DNA of 64,000 bases. It comes from Diaporthe sp. PMI_573 (Eukaryota > Ascomycota > Sordariomycetes > Diaporthales > Diaporthaceae). The stretch spans positions 39,448 to 103,447 of the forward strand of contig JAJTUP010000140.1 of assembly GCA_021399435.1 (NCBI GenBank), written 5' to 3'. How positions within the stretch are numbered: the stretch's first letter is position 1; the number at the start of each line of letters is the position of its first letter. The notes under the pieces were generated by a model. The model worked only from the letters and a program-made list of their open reading frames with translations. It had not been told where the DNA came from and ran no database searches. Position numbers and translations under genes: made by a program. This document shows positions 19,700 to 29,879 of this stretch, in pieces.

Positions 19700-20955
19700 A
19701 TATTCTGGAAGTAGCTGTGCGAGATCAAAGACGACCAACGACGAGGAGGAGGATGAAGAGACCATCCAAGACAAAGAGAATGGCCAGTGGATGATAAGCG
19801 ACCTGACCGACAATGGGGTCAAGATGTTTAATTCCGATCTCAACTGGTATAAACAACTCGAATCAACATACGAAAAGGAAAGACTATCCATCGAGAAGCT
19901 TACAAAATGGATGCTGAGCACTGTATCCCCAGCGTACAAAAGCCACTGCTATACTGCTGAGACCCCGCTGTGGGAATGGCATCAGAACCTAAAGGCACGA
20001 TGTGGCCTCTCGTTGGTAGACGAGAAAATGGAAATACGAGCGGCATACAAGAAAGCCCTCAAACCACCAAAGAACCTCAGAGAGGCTTCCTCCTGGGTTG
20101 ACAAGTGGGAAGCAATCATGGCCAGGGGTCTCCAAAAGGGACTACCCGAAGCCAAAGATACGGTAGCATGGGTTCCAGACCTATTGCAAGCTGTAAAGGG
20201 GATTCTGCCCATGTGGGCAGTTTCCGTAAGACAAATCCGAAGACAAGCGATTGCAGATGGGAACCTCACATTCCGGGAAATAGGGAATGACCTCCGTCAA
20301 GAACTTGCAGCCCTAGACTCGCCCCAAACAGCTAGAGCATCAAAAGGGGCATTTGCAACAAAGTACGATGGTATAGAAGACCATGGCAGTGAGATTGGGG
20401 ACGCCCACACTGCAGAGGATCATAACCCGCCACGGAGAGGTGCGACTGGTTCACGAGGAGGCCGCGGTGGAAGAAAGCGCGCCCAGCAAGAAAATGCTGA
20501 AGGCTGCCCCGCCTGCGAGATGCCTCACGCCCTTGCACAATGCTTTTATGTCTTTCCAGAAAAAGCCTACCCTGGCTTTAAAACTAGGGAACACGTGAAA
20601 AGGCGTGTCGAAGAGGCCCTTGCGAACAACGCTGACCTTCAAGCACAGGTCCGAGCCCTCAAGGGTCCGAGATCGAAATCCAAGTCCAAAACCCCTCGTC
20701 CGACGAAAGAAGAAGCCGTCGAGGAAGTCGATGATTGACTCCCGGGGTACTGTGTTGCCAGTATAGAAGCTAGGGGAGCTTTTGCCATAAACGCAGAAGA
20801 ATACCCTCTTCGACACTCGGTGATACTTGACCCAGCGAGTACGATCTCGATCACGAACAACAACGAGCGTCTGTTCAACACGAGACCAGCCACACACGAT
20901 GACTACCTGTGGGCCGGAGACAGACAGCTGCCAGTACTGGCGTACGGTACAATTG
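19700..20955 (+). mobile_element. Copia gag-protease fragment
   Basis: The open frame from about 19700 (ATG at 19791) to 20738 encodes a gag-like protein: helical capsid-like region (WYKQLESTYEKERLSIEKLTKW...), an Arg/Gly stretch (RGATGSRGGRGGRKR), a zinc-knuckle-like CPACEMPHALAQC and a basic tail. After a single TGA (20736-20738) the same frame continues as LPGYCVASIEARGAFAIN... and SVILDPASTISITNN, the aspartic-protease region of copia elements (family usually LDSGA/LDTGA; here LDPAS). A TGG-to-TGA change could explain the stop. The element breaks at about 20955 where the LINE tail begins. Its 5' end is also missing. It belongs to a different copia lineage from the element at 2.6-7.1 kb. 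Confidence 0.75.
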
Positions 20956-21920
20956 ATGATGATGATGATATTGTTTAACGCCGGGGTCACGCCGCTGCGC
21001 GGCGTGAGCAGACCTTGGTCTCAGAGGGTACAGGGCGTACCAAGCCAGGCAAAGAGCTTTGGATCTATATACAGTCCCTTCTTTTTATAGCCATCAGACC
21101 AACCCGTTTGGTAACTTACGTCCAGTGACGCTGGGCCCAAGCCGTTCCAAATCACCCGCCCGCCGCCAGTTGCAGGGTACGTAATACAAAAACTCCAATA
21201 CCCATAGGGTAGGGATCAAGAGCAGAGCTCAGCAGTCATAGCTGTAGCCTGTGGCGACCGGTCGCCAGGCGAGTCGAGTGCCGTGGCACGTAGTGAGTGA
21301 ATATAGTTAGTCGCAAAAACAAGAAGCCAAGAAATCAAAAACCAAGCAAACCAAGTCCTCTCGCCACCCGCAGCAAATGAAACCTTGTAGCGTGAGAGCC
21401 CCGGTGGCTCCAAGGAAGTCCTTAAACGCCGTAGGGGTCTCTATAAGATCCGCCAGGTAGCGGTGCTTCTCAGCGGGTGTGTCCGGGTAGCGTCGCTCCC
21501 GGTCCCCTGGCCAAGGCCATTCGTCAAAGGTGCGTCGTCCTGTTGTCTTTCGGCAGAACACTATGTGTTCGGGGGTTTTCGCTCGGCCGCAGGCTGAGCA
21601 GTCGAGCTCGGCGTCATCGTGCCTGAACTTTCGGTGGTACCAGGCGAAGTCGCCGTGCCCCTTCCTGATTGCCAAGTACTTCTGGAGCATCGGCCTCGGG
21701 AGTCCGAGCTCCTCCGGGCACCTCAGGTTGTAGTCGAGATGCCAGGACTTGTAGCGGCTTGATAAGCCGTCTTGGACCTGGTTCCATTGAACCTCCTTCT
21801 CAGCCCGGAGTAGCCGGCGTGCCTGGGCCCGGATGCCTGCGATCGTTGGTCCGGCATCAGGGTCTGGGTCTGCCTTTTGGCCTTCCTTGGCCAGCATCGC
21901 TAGTTCCGAAGGCTTGTTCT
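20956..21920 (-). mobile_element. 5'-truncated LINE (Tad-like) 3' end
   Basis: The minus-strand frame (ATG 21897, stop 21307, open upstream to about 21920) matches the C-terminal part of Tad/I-type non-LTR retrotransposon proteins: LPRPMLQKYLAIRKGHGDFAWYHRKF followed by a CCHC-like knuckle (LDCSACGRAKTPEHIVFC). About 350 bp of 3' untranslated region follow. The minus strand then ends in an ATCATCATCATC tract that abuts the copia frame (GTACAATTGAT), as expected for target-primed insertion of a 5'-truncated LINE. Reverse transcriptase and endonuclease are missing. The insertion into the copia copy is inferred from the junction. Confidence 0.65.
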
Positions 21921-22165
21921 AGGAAGGTGAAACACTGACAGAGCTATGTGGCAGACTGTAAGAGAAATGTAAGAAGAATACCGATGGCCGCACTTGATCA
22001 ATGGAGGCAGCCCATGCCTAAGAGAAGAAATGGAGGAACTTGTGTAAGAACAGCATGAAGGCTATTGCTGAGAGTTAGTTGGTTGACTGAGAGGCCGCGA
22101 GTGGAACCTGCAGTAGACATTGCAACTTCTGAAGGAAAGGCGCTGAGCTGGGTCTCCTTTCAAGG
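21921..22165. other. Short transposon spacer
   Basis: Between the LINE 5' break and the hAT fragment. No feature seen. Confidence 0.4.
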
Positions 22166-22425
22166 ATGCGCAGCAGGGGCTTTATTAGATCTCGAAGGAA
22201 ACAAAGGAAAGGCAAGAATCTCCGGCCTAGGGCACGAAATAGCCTAGTATTGCCCGGTATTCTCGATACGCAGTTGGACGATAAGTATCCAGTCCCTGAG
22301 ATTATTAATGCCGAGGAAGTGGACAAGTACCGCAAGTTTGGGCCGTTTGGCAAGCTACACAATATTGGCATCGCTCTTCGAACGAACAGTCAACTTCTCG
22401 AGGACTTTTATGAAGATCCCGCGAG
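22166..22425 (+). pseudogene. hAT transposase fragment
   Basis: The frame reads ...[46 protein letters not shown]. This resembles the conserved WRRxGxxGKLHNIV segment in the middle of fungal hAT transposases; compare VWRRRGSVGKWHNF in the 24.7-27.7 kb element and LWKRRGAIGRLHNIV near 32.9 kb. The frame is lost where gypsy integrase begins (about 22425-22440), so this is only a shard at a junction between two elements. Confidence 0.5.
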
Positions 22426-23334
22426 ACAAGACACCAGGGCTTCTTCACCCACTGCCAGTACCGGGAGAAGTCTGGGAACATGTTGTCGTTGACGGCAAAA
22501 CAATGCCCAAGGACCGGTTTGGGTACGATTACGTATGGGGTTTTGTTTGCAAGCTAAGCAGACTCCTGGCCACACTCCCGGGGAAGAAGACCGATACAGC
22601 GGAGACACTGGCCACGAGATACTATCGCTATTTGTACCGTTTCCTAGGATTGCCGACGATCTGGATCAGTGATAATGCCGGGCCTTTTGTCTCAGCCTTT
22701 CTTGCCAAACTGAATGAGCTGACGGGAACAAAGCATCGGCACGGGAGCGCCTACCACCCCCAGACTCAAGGGGCGATCGAGCTCACAAACCAGGAGCTGG
22801 ACCAGCGGCTACGGTTTTACATCGACAAGTACCAAGACGATTGGAGTGTACACCTGCCAGCCCTTGATTTCGCGCACAACTCGTCGTGGCACTCCGCAAT
22901 CGATATGTCACCACTAAAGGTCATGCTAGGCAAGGACATACGGAACCCGTTGTCTTTAGACCCAAGCACAGCAGAGGCAACAGGAGGACCAGCCGAGAGG
23001 GCCCTTAAGCTGGTCAGACAGACCAAGGAGGTGCAGGAACTCGCCCGGCGTGCCGCCGCCAGCACGCAGGAGAAACAGAAGGCCCAGGCAAACAAGAAGC
23101 GTCGCCCGGTGAACTTTAAGGTTCACGACAAGGTCTTCCTGCGCAAGAAGGGATTCTCAACACAGACTCCAACCACCCGCCTCGACTCGCAGTTCGTAGG
23201 CCCCTTTGAGATTCTAGAGGAAAGAGGCCACAGTTACGTCCTCGACCTTCCAGCTTCGTATAAGATGCCCAACCTGTTCCACGCCGACCGGCTCAGGAAG
23301 GCCGACGACGACCCGTTGCCACAGCAGGTCCAGG

Positions 23335-24446
23335 CAGAGACCCAAACAACTCAACGTAATCAACGAGTTGATCAACGAGTTGATCAACGGCCAACTCAAC
23401 CAACTCAATGGAGGACTTTATTAGTAAGCTGCCCAACTCAATATTACCTTGAAATTGGTGGATCTCGTTGATTTCGTTGATATAAAGTGGGTCTACTAGC
23501 CACTGTTAGTGACTGTAACTGCGGACTGGTATAAATCCTAACAGCGACCCCGTAACTAAGGCTATGTGTGGCTTGTACGTAAGGCAGATCACCTAATTTC
23601 CCTGGCCGCCACCTCCTTTTACCCTCAATTCTGCTTGTAACTTCCACATCGATTTCAACAGCTACACCGATTGCATTGCGTAACTAGCTCAGGATGAGTA
23701 TTCTATCAGATTCTGACGCCATCACTGCTGTTGACGATGATGGAAATTTTAGGTCGTCTCCAGCGCCTTCTACAACTTGCACGCCATTCTCGCCAGCTCG
23801 ACGTTCTAAGTCCACCTCGCCAGATTCCACTACCAAAGAGCGGCAATATGAAGAATCTCTTTTGCGCCGTTTCCCCGGCTTCACCTGGTCTCAAAGGGTT
23901 AGAGATACTAATTCCTGGGCCTGGGAGTATGGGTACGATATCCAGAAAGGCAACGACAGGAAGTGGTTTGCAAAATTTGCAACCGCAAGAACACTCTTAA
24001 GCCAAAGACCTTCACATCAACGGGCATCCAAAATACCCTAAAGAGAGTCAATGGCGTCATTTCTCGGCCGAGCGAGAGAGCTGGCAGAAGAGGAGAACGG
24101 GTGGGAATAACTGGTGGAGCATGTCGCGAATATCTCGTCAACTAGGCCAACTGTGACAGGACAAGAGCACGAACGAGGTCGAGTGTGACTTGGGTAAAAT
24201 GATTGTTTACGGGTAAAGAAAGAGACGCCTAAGGAAAACTCCGACTTAAGCTATTTAAACAATATTCATAAAGTGAGACTATTCATAAAGTATGAAAGTC
24301 ACATGATCGTTCCCTCACACCAACTCAACGTCAACCCATTCAACGAAAGCGTTTAGTTGATCAACTCAACGAGAGGTCGGCGATTACTAAGCAAATTAAC
24401 TCAATATAGGTCGTCCGTTGAGTTGGTTGAGTTGTTTGGGTCTCTG
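23335..24446 (+). mobile_element. Non-autonomous hAT element, 1112 bp
   Basis: Inverted ends begin CAGAGACCCAAACAACTCAA on the left (23335) and match the reverse complement of the right end (to 24446). The 8-bp duplication GGTCCAGG lies at 23327-23334 and 24447-24454. Subterminal regions are dense with ACTCAACG and GTTGATC blocks in both orientations, the usual place for hAT transposase binding. The interior keeps only the transposase N-terminus: ATG 23694, RFPGFTWSQRVRDTNSWAWE..YDIQKGNDRKW, the start of a BED zinc finger. A 1-bp loss after the RKW codons shifts the frame; the next frame reads VCKICNRKNTLKPKTF. Catalytic regions are gone, so it would need a transposase from elsewhere. Confidence 0.88.
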
Positions 24447-24688
24447 GGTCCAGGTACCACCCCCACCAGAAGAAATCAATGGCGAACCAGAGTTCGAGGT
24501 CGAACAAATCAAACAGAGCCGACTCCACGGCCGAAACAGAGAACTGCAGTACCAGGTGGCCTGGCGAGGATGCGACCCTGACGACACTTGGTACCCTGCC
24601 GAGAACTTCAAGAACGCGGCAATAGCCCTCGAGACCTTCCATCGAGAACACCCAGAAGCGCCCGGTCCACCGCTACGACTGCAAAAAT

Positions 24689-27670
24689 CAGGGTTCAAAT
24701 CCACGACACTCCACGACACATTTGTGAATATGGCGTGGATATGGATGCTGACTAATGACTTCGATGTGGAATGGGTGGAAATGGATCCATTATGGAAATG
24801 GATCCATATTGTGGAATTTGTGGAATGGAAACCTACTTCGTCCAACAATGGTAATTAGTGGGTCGCATCCATGCCTTGGTCATTTTGTCACTCGTCCATT
24901 AGAATCCTATCTAGCGACCCGATCAAACCAGCACGCAACCAACTCCGTAGTGTCTGACAAAGCCCAATTGTACTGGCATCTAGCCTATTGCGGCTCTTGG
25001 TAACCATGCGGCCAGTGGTCGAGAATAGCCTCTCACACTCGGCTGACATAGGTGGCACAGTAAGCAGATCCAAGGCCATCCTAGACAGCCGGGGGTATTT
25101 GAGCCGCCTTATGTGCCAGTATTCGTAGGGATCTGTGACAGAAGCGTCAACATCCTCGATATCGCGCTGCCACTGCTTGTATTCATCAAGATCCAGACCG
25201 CCAACTGAGGACCTAGGGGATTGAGCTGGGGATTGAATGTGCGACTCGGTAACAGAAATCCCTCCAGCCATCAGTCCTCGCTTTTTCGTGCGCCACGCTG
25301 TGAACTTGTTTCTTGAGGTCTTCAGACGCTTATTGGCAGGCAATTCAATCTCTGGATCATCAACCTCAAGGTCCCTATACTCTCTCTCCCAAAGATCCTG
25401 GACCATCTCCTGCGCCTTGGTAATCCACAGCTGTCTTTCCTCGTCGTCTCCCCACAAATCGTCAAACAGTGCCCACCGGTAAGCAGGATGGAGAACTGCG
25501 GCGCCATAGATCAGGGGGCTATCGTTCAAATGCTCGTAGTATTCGTTCAATTTGAGCCAACCCAGGTTGATGTTGACTGCGAGGTGGTGGCCGTCTGGAA
25601 AATTGGCGACTGCTCTTTTCGCGGATTCAAGGGCTTCGAGAAGAAATTCGTACGCGTGAATAAGATCCCAGCTTGTACCTGTACAAGTCAGCTGCTAGAA
25701 TAAGAATAGGGCCGCTTTTGCGAAGTCTAAGGCTTACCAGACAGTGGGGGCTCGACCTCGTTTTCCTCGACGTTTCTGCGGTGTTTTCCCTGTCCATCAC
25801 CCTCAAGGCCTTTCACAACCAGCTTGAAGTCAAGCAAAATGTCGTAAAGAGTCCCGAGCACATGCCAATCATCAGTTGTCATGCGGTTCTCTTCCTTCAG
25901 GAAGAAGGGCTGCTTGGAGCCCTTTTTGATGTTGCCAGCTCTCGTCAAGTTGGCCTTCTCCCACTCGTTTGACGCTCTCTGGACAAAAGAATTATAAAAT
26001 GGCCTTAAAACCAGAGCACGCTCAATCATCGAGAATTGAGAAAGCCACCGGGTAGCATTGTCGACCACAACTCCAACTGGACGGTGTTTCTTGAGCTGAG
26101 CGTCGTCAGAGAGTTGGCTCTCGACAGCCTGTACCTTCTTGAGCATATCGGTCCACGTGTCCGATCTGCTCACCTCCTAGGACTTCGTGAGTATAACAAA
26201 TAAAATCGGGGACTGAGCCACCTACAACAGCAAAGTTATGCCATTTTCCAACGGAGCCTCGCCTCCTCCAGACTTCATGCCCCTTCGCTGCCGTGTGAAG
26301 TCCTTCGAAGAGCTCTTTCTCAAAAGCATCCGGGTTCTTGCCATACAGCATCTGTTTCACTACTATGTTGACAACGTGGCCAACGCAGCGAACCCATCGC
26401 TTTTTCCAGTCGAAGCCGAATTCTAATGCAAGCTCCTCCATCGAGGTTTTATTGTTACCGGCATTATCCAGTGTGAAATACCCGATTTTATCGCTGATCT
26501 CGTACTCTCGAATGATCTCGATGATCTGCCCGGCGATATTCTCGCCTGTGTGCCGCTCTGTAAGTTCAGGCAGGCCGAGGACACACTTCTGTGGCCGGTC
26601 GTTGGAATCCCGAAACACACATGTGATGCCGTATAAGGCGTGTCGGTTACCAGACTTCCAGCCATCGTACTGGATATGGATCTGTCCTGGACTCTTCCGC
26701 AAAGCATCCTTCACTCTTTCCATGTTGTTGGTAAATTCTCGTTCTGCGATGGCACGCACGGTCACGCCAGTAATGTTAGCTTTTGTGATCTCGACAGATG
26801 GATTGAGGTAGTTGAAGATGTCTCGAAGATCTTGATCGTTGACGATCGAGAAGGATTGGTTAGAATTGACAATCCAGTTGACAAGTTTCTGCTGGAATAC
26901 AGTTTTGTCGAAACGTTTGATCAGCGTATTGATCAAATCTTGTTCCTTCGGCTCCGTGGGGTTCAACTGTAGGATTGTTGCAATGGACTGATGTGCTTTC
27001 TCAGATGCCTTTGCAGGCTTTTGCCTCTTGCCCGTCGGATCCATGATGCCATTGTGGTCCGTGTACAGGTGACCCTCAGCGTTCTGCAACCCTTTGATGG
27101 CATAACTCTTTGGCCTCGGCCGCTTTTGCTTGATGCAAAGACAACACACCCATCGGCGTTCCCCCTTCTGGGCATGCTGGATATCGTAGCCGAATTGATA
27201 TACCCATTGACGCACTTGGCCGTCTCTCTCCGTCAAGGTCCAGCCTTTGTAGAGCTGAAAGAGCCGTTGATTGTCTTCTTCTGTACGTTCTGGAACGGGC
27301 GTGGTTGACTTGGTAGGATGGAAGGTGGCCATTTCGATTTGAGGTAGTAAGGTCATAACAGTAAAACCTCCCAGAATAGACTTGTTTAACTTTGTGTACG
27401 GATAAAACGGGGTGGACAATCATTTTTATTTTGTTGTTGTGGGCGATCGAAGGTACTTAGGGTATGCGCTATTTCACAAGGAAATCCAGGTATTTTCCAA
27501 CCCCACCAAAAATGTCCATTCCTTTCCACAATTTCCACATATGGAACATGTGGAAGGGGCTCCGTGGCGTGGATATGGAAATGCAGAAGCCCGCGTGGAA
27601 TGGAATGGAATGGATATGGATCCACATTATGGATCCATATGTGGATTTCGTGGTATGGATTTGAACCCTG
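24689..27670 (-). mobile_element. Full-length hAT transposon, 2982 bp
   Basis: Ends begin CAGGGTTCAAATCCA (15 bp perfect inverted repeat; left 24689, right 27670), with the 8-bp duplication GCAAAAAT at 24681-24688 and 27671-27678. Subterminal zones on both sides repeat ATGGATCC, CCACATATGG and GTGGAATGG. One transposase gene fills the interior on the minus strand. The ends differ from those of the 1112-bp hAT nearby, so they are separate families. Confidence 0.9.
24888..27332 (-). CDS. hAT transposase, apparently intact, three exons
   Basis: Spliced model: 27332-26226, 26176-25738 and 25678-24888. Introns are 49 bp (GTAGGT...CCTAG) and 59 bp (GTAAGC...TACAG); both keep phase, giving 778 aa. 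An upstream in-frame start at 27419 is a weaker choice. Order of parts: BED zinc finger (WVCCLCIKQ...NAEGHLYTDH), then the RNase H-like catalytic core with D in IHIQYDGWKSG and D in GYFTLDNAGNN, then VWRRRGSVGKWHNF, and finally the C-terminal dimerisation region with E in PPMSAECERLFSTTGRM. All three expected acidic residues are present and no stop interrupts the model, so this copy could be active. It sits inside a gypsy element. Confidence 0.85.
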
Positions 27671-27819
27671 GCAAAAATGGATTCGGTCTGCAGCAGCAGA
27701 CGAGGAAGACGACGACCACCCGGACGATAACAGGGCAGAAAAGACAGGCAAGCAGAGCAGGTCTAGACGGCATACATAACGTCACTAGCTACGCGAAACC
27801 GTCCCGGTGTCTGCGTTTT

Positions 27820-27828
27820 GGAGGGGGG
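27820..27828 (+). other. Polypurine tract
   Basis: GGAGGGGGG, just upstream of the 3' LTR (TAG then TGTGACGG). It matches the expected plus-strand primer site of an LTR element. Confidence 0.6.
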
Positions 27829-27831
27829 TAG

Positions 27832-28030
27832 TGTGACGGCAGCCACGGTAGGCAAGCCATCTGGCCGTCACAAGGACCCTAACCCTTAGCCCCACAGTCG
27901 CGTCAAGACTTGCGAGCCAGGGACCGCCAGAGCTTCGCTCTCCCCTTTCTTTCCTCTCCTCAGCTTAGAATATTCGTTGATAGCGCCAATAGACCCAGCT
28001 CCCATGCTGCATCTCGTGCTGGCCGTGACA
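27832..28030 (+). repeat. 3' LTR of the gypsy element
   Basis: Starts TGTGACGGC and ends GGCCGTGACA (TG...CA), 199 bp. An internal GGCCGTCACA forms an inverted pair with the start. The 5' LTR is not in the window, so the borders rest on the TG/CA rule and the adjacent purine tract. Confidence 0.6.
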
Positions 28031-28347
28031 AACTAATAGTAATTTATCTAAATCTGAAGACTGTATATTTATAGCATTTTTATAGATTTAATTAGAGGTA
28101 GGCGATTTGTGTGGGAAACGTGGGCCGAATCAGGGGGTGGGCTGTGTAATGATCACACTAAACCTTTGTAGAGTTCAGTAGGTAACCTGTAAGGTTTATG
28201 TTAGCAATACGGCGTAGAGAATTTGGTCCTTCACACTGACACACAAACGCCCTCAACCTTCGTACTTCATTTGTTAACTCCGTTTATTGACTCACCTCGT
28301 CTCGAACGATTCGACTAGACATATCCACGACACCGACTTCCCATACA

Positions 28348-28817
28348 ATGGACATGGTGGCTAAGCTTGAGTTGGCTCAGAAGATTCTGGGCTACGAATT
28401 CAAGGATCCCAGTCTGCTGTGGGAAGCTCTTCAAGCCCCCGGTTCTGGGGTGCTGTTTTCTGCCGGCCGCATGTATACCAATGAGGGCAACAAGCCTTTG
28501 GCCGGCATAGGCGATATCCTCTTGTCTTTGTACATCAAGGACCGGGCCCGCAACCACCGCCAACCTGTCGGTAAGTACCATCCCGTCTTGTCCCACATAC
28601 TCTCGATGCACTGACCACTGAACACATTCTAGGCGTCGCTACCGACAACGTCAAGGCTGCGGCTAACAACCATCGTCTGGCCGAGATTTGTGATGCCAAC
28701 GAGCTCACCGCTTGCATTAACGGCAACACTGCACAGCAAGGAGCCATCTCGCCCAGAACTAAGGGCGATACGGTTGAAGCCGTGATCGGAGCTGTTTACA
28801 AGGCGACTGGGCTTTAG
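28348..28817 (+). CDS. Single-domain RNase III-like protein
   Basis: Exons 28348-28570 and 28633-28817, with a 62-bp intron (GTAAGT...TTCTAG), give 135 aa. The protein starts LELAQKILGYEFKDPSLLWEALQAPGS, like the first helices of RNase III domains, and ends GDTVEAVIGAVYKATGL, like the conserved (A/G)DxxEAxxGAxY segment holding the second Asp/Glu pair. The signature helix (family NERLEFLGD) reads TNEGNKPLAGIGD: the final Asp is kept but the Glu four residues before it appears lost. No dsRNA-binding domain follows. RNase III enzymes cut double-stranded RNA as dimers; this one may be a specialised or weakened member. It is flanked by a gypsy LTR on one side and a repeat on the other. Confidence 0.75.
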
Positions 28818-28999
28818 ATTGAAAACATGCCCTCTGATCAGGCAAAATGTTTGCTCTTACTGCGATGATTCTTCTAGACAGCAATACTGCTTCCTTAGTT
28901 TCATGTGTCATATTTGGATCCATTGCGTGACCAGAGATAAGAAGTATAGGAGATCAAGAACCTCGAAATGTCACCACGACAAGCGCAACGCCCTGCGCT

Positions 29000-29260
29000 G
29001 CTGCTAAGCCCATTGCACTCGCACCCTTAGCACTACTCCCCCCCTCCCCTCGCTCTTTCCCTCCTTCCCTTCTGCACTGCCAAGGCATGCCCCCCCAACG
29101 GAGGTTTACTGTGCAACAAACAAACAAACAAACAAACAAACAAGTGGACCAAGTTGGCGGCCCTGGATGATATATTGTTGCCTTTTTCTCTTTCTCCCTT
29201 CTTTACATCGCTAGGCCCTGCAGTAAACACATCTTTGTCGCCATGATGGGCATGATATGT
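29000..29260 (+). repeat. Dispersed repeat, copy B
   Basis: Second copy of the repeat at 1430-1730, same orientation, more diverged at its left end. It contains a short tandem CAAA array (about 29111-29142) where copy A has only two units. Confidence 0.5.
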
Positions 29261-29473
29261 GGCCAAGATCGATATTGACCAAGTCTCCGGTCCCGCCGAG
29301 GCACTCCCGTGCCGAAAGTGTGCTGGTGGCTTTGGGCTGTAGTCTGGCTGCGTCACCAACCCGGCCTCGGTTAGTCCTCCGTATGGAGTCCCCGCGCGCT
29401 GTTATGTCGGCCCAGTTCCTGCTTTGGCGGGTCCTGCCCAGACGGCACACCTTCCCGGTCAGCGACAGATTAG

Positions 29474-29775
29474 TCAACTACTAGACTGAGTAAGGCCAAA
29501 TAGTAGCAGCAACGTACTCCTGGTCCTGGCGCTGTCCTCGTAATATCGATCATTCCAGGAATTTGAGATACTGAGTCCCTTTGCGTACAGGACTCTTCTT
29601 TGATCCTCAAGGTCGACTTTGTTCCCAATGACGACTATAGGCATGTTTTCCCTGTCATTTACTCGCAACATATCCTCTCAAAGGCTGTTTAGCTGATCCA
29701 ACGTAGATCGCGATGTGATACTGAAGACAAGCAAGAATCCATCACCATTCCTCACATGCTCGTATCTTATAGATG
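29474..29775 (-). pseudogene. Ras-family GTPase remnant
   Basis: From an acceptor-like site at 29776 the minus strand reads SIRYEHVRNGDGFLLVFSITSRSTLDQLNSL, then TGA (29680-29678), then EDMLRVNDRENMPIVVIGNKVDLEDQRRV and YYEDSARTRS. The NKVD and SAR motifs are the guanine-base-recognition boxes of Ras-like GTPases. The P-loop and switch I half is missing, one stop codon interrupts the frame, and the C-terminal prenylation end is lost. It is a dead fragment of a Ras or Rsr1-type gene. The functional copy should lie elsewhere in the genome. Confidence 0.75.
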
Positions 29776-29879
29776 CTACAATAGGTTAGGAGTCCCGTCC
29801 AAATACAGCCTTCGGTACATGGCGGGCAATAGTATGGACAAGAATGGTATGTCTTTGCCCACGCTCCCTGAACTATTAT

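Larger units (their letters stand above)
22430..27779 (+). pseudogene. Gypsy integrase-chromodomain polyprotein, interrupted
   Basis: First piece: GLLHPLPVP, then the integrase core with D in [14 protein letters not shown] in IWISDNAGPF and E in GAIELTNQELD. The last two are separated by 35 residues (DD35E). Next come the C-terminal GPF/Y-type region (FVGPFEILEERGHSYVLDLP) and the HPVFHVS-like NLFHADRL. The second piece (from 24455) encodes a chromodomain: EFEVEQIKQSRLHGR...LQYQVAWRGCDPDDTWYP. The third (from 27679) is an acidic then basic tail ending TAA at 27779. In chromoviruses the chromodomain steers insertion to particular chromatin. Two hAT insertions split the frame, so no functional protein can be made. 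The RT half is absent. Confidence 0.85.
22430..28030 (+). mobile_element. Ty3/gypsy chromovirus, 5'-truncated and split by two hAT insertions
   Basis: Plus-strand element holding the integrase C-terminal half of pol, a chromodomain, a purine tract and a 3' LTR. Pieces are 22430-23334, 24455-24688 and 27679-28030. Between them sit a 1112-bp hAT (23335-24446) and a 2982-bp hAT (24689-27670), each flanked by a perfect 8-bp target duplication. Removing each insertion plus one duplication copy restores one uninterrupted reading frame through both sites. Protease, RT and 5' LTR are missing. Confidence 0.85.

Noticed and set aside
29111..29142. CAAA tandem array as a CRISPR-like or functional repeat
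   Set aside because: Simple microsatellite within a dispersed repeat.
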